In this document: positions 63,615 to 64,000 of the stretch, piece after piece
Numbering within the stretch: position 1 is the stretch's first letter
How the letters are laid out: each line of letters opens with the position of its first letter
Assembly (NCBI RefSeq): GCF_027943255.1
Contig: NC_072893.1
Span: forward strand, 39,764,001 to 39,828,000
Direction: 5' to 3'
Length of the DNA stretch: 64,000 nucleotides
Origin: Anastrepha obliqua
Lineage: Eukaryota; Arthropoda; Insecta; Diptera; Tephritidae
Notes under the pieces: generated by a model
Told to the model about the DNA's origin: nothing
Database searches by the model: none
The model's input: only the letters and a program-made list of their open reading frames with translations
Program-made: the position numbers and the translations under genes

Positions 63615-64000
63615 CGAACAGATCTCTCATTAGCAAACTAGAGTTTGTGGGTCGTGGCAGGGCAATCTTTCCAAATAGACAGGATTGGATCGAGGGGAAA
63701 ATCTGCACCGAAGTTTGCACCTCTGTCTCCCCTGATGGTTCCAAGATGGAATCGGAAGTCAGACCAGGGCTTCTCTCTAAACCAGCCAATTTATCGATTT
63801 CCTTTAAACTACCGAATACTGCTAGTGTTTTTCAAGTCTTTGCGAACCTGCAGGCTTGCAAAATGCTTAGGGAACGCAACGATAGTCAAGCCGCGTTCAT
63901 GGATATGACGACGCCATGGTGGAGAGCGAAACTAGTAAGGAGGAAATCAAATCTCTTTAGGTGTGCAGGTAACATTTCTCTGATCTGGGTTCCAGGACAT
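63615..64000 (+). mobile_element. LINE RNase H domain, runs off the window
   Basis: Plus strand: SPDGSKMESEV (normally TDGSKM), ANLSISFKLPNTASVFQVFA (normally SVFQAE.FA), NDSQAAFMDM, then WWRAKLVRRKSN and NISLIWVPGH at the window edge, the standard RNase H order in an I/R1-type LINE. The domain is continued beyond 64,000. Small frame disturbances are present. Confidence 0.85.

Overview
This window looks like gene-poor, transposon-dense nuclear DNA from a higher fly (Brachycera). A tephritid fruit fly is my best guess. The guess rests on base composition, CA/TATG microsatellites, GT-AG introns and the transposon mix: mariner of several subfamilies, DD41D 'rosa-like' elements, RTE, R1 and Jockey LINEs, a tRNA-type SINE and a Helitron. 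It is inference, not a database result. I see no bacterial operons, rRNA, canonical tRNA gene or CRISPR array.

Only one locus looks like an ordinary host gene. It lies on the minus strand at about 16.26-13.93 kb and encodes a small secreted protein of unknown function: TATA/Inr promoter, signal-peptide exon, phase-compatible terminal exon with a polypyrimidine-AG acceptor, and poly(A) signal. A LINE 3' piece sits in its intron. A second unusual ORF block at 46.4-45.8 kb (acidic N-terminus, possible 75-nt intron) lies directly upstream of a Helitron helicase and could be captured or fused sequence.

Layout. 0-5.9 kb: mariner and LINE fragments, including a 5'-truncated LINE with a 14-bp target-site duplication. 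6.7-8.4 kb: LINE 5' region with an ORF1-like frame. 8.8-13.8 kb: RTE tails, a SINE, two maT-type transposase relics (one split by an RTE tail), a mariner relic and LINE linker sequence. 13.9-16.6 kb: the host gene. 16.7-18.7 kb: pentanucleotide array and three LINE 3' ends. 20.1-24.5 kb: MITE, internally deleted mariner, SINE, LINE end, DD41D element and RTE tail. 27.0-31.1 kb: SINE, R1-like LINE, an inverted pentanucleotide array and Jockey RT. 33.36-36.67 kb: three DNA transposons nested inside one another. 36.7-43.2 kb: RTE RT, a ~0.7-kb dispersed repeat, a second copy of the non-autonomous element, a LINE and opposed mariners. 43.8-46.4 kb: Helitron. 48.5-52.8 kb: RTE pair and two deleted DD41D derivatives. 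55-64 kb: more LINE, Tc1 and DD41D fragments.

Almost every transposon reading frame is broken. The freshest are the irritans-type mariner at 35,188-36,470 (one homopolymer frameshift), the mariner N-terminal frame at 41,839-42,603 and the Helitron helicase frame at 45,180-43,927. Nested insertions and target-site duplications give a partial relative chronology. I did not find a convincing undescribed biological system. The items most worth checking are the secreted-protein gene, the ORFs attached to the Helitron, and the ~0.73-kb non-autonomous element present twice in opposite orientation.
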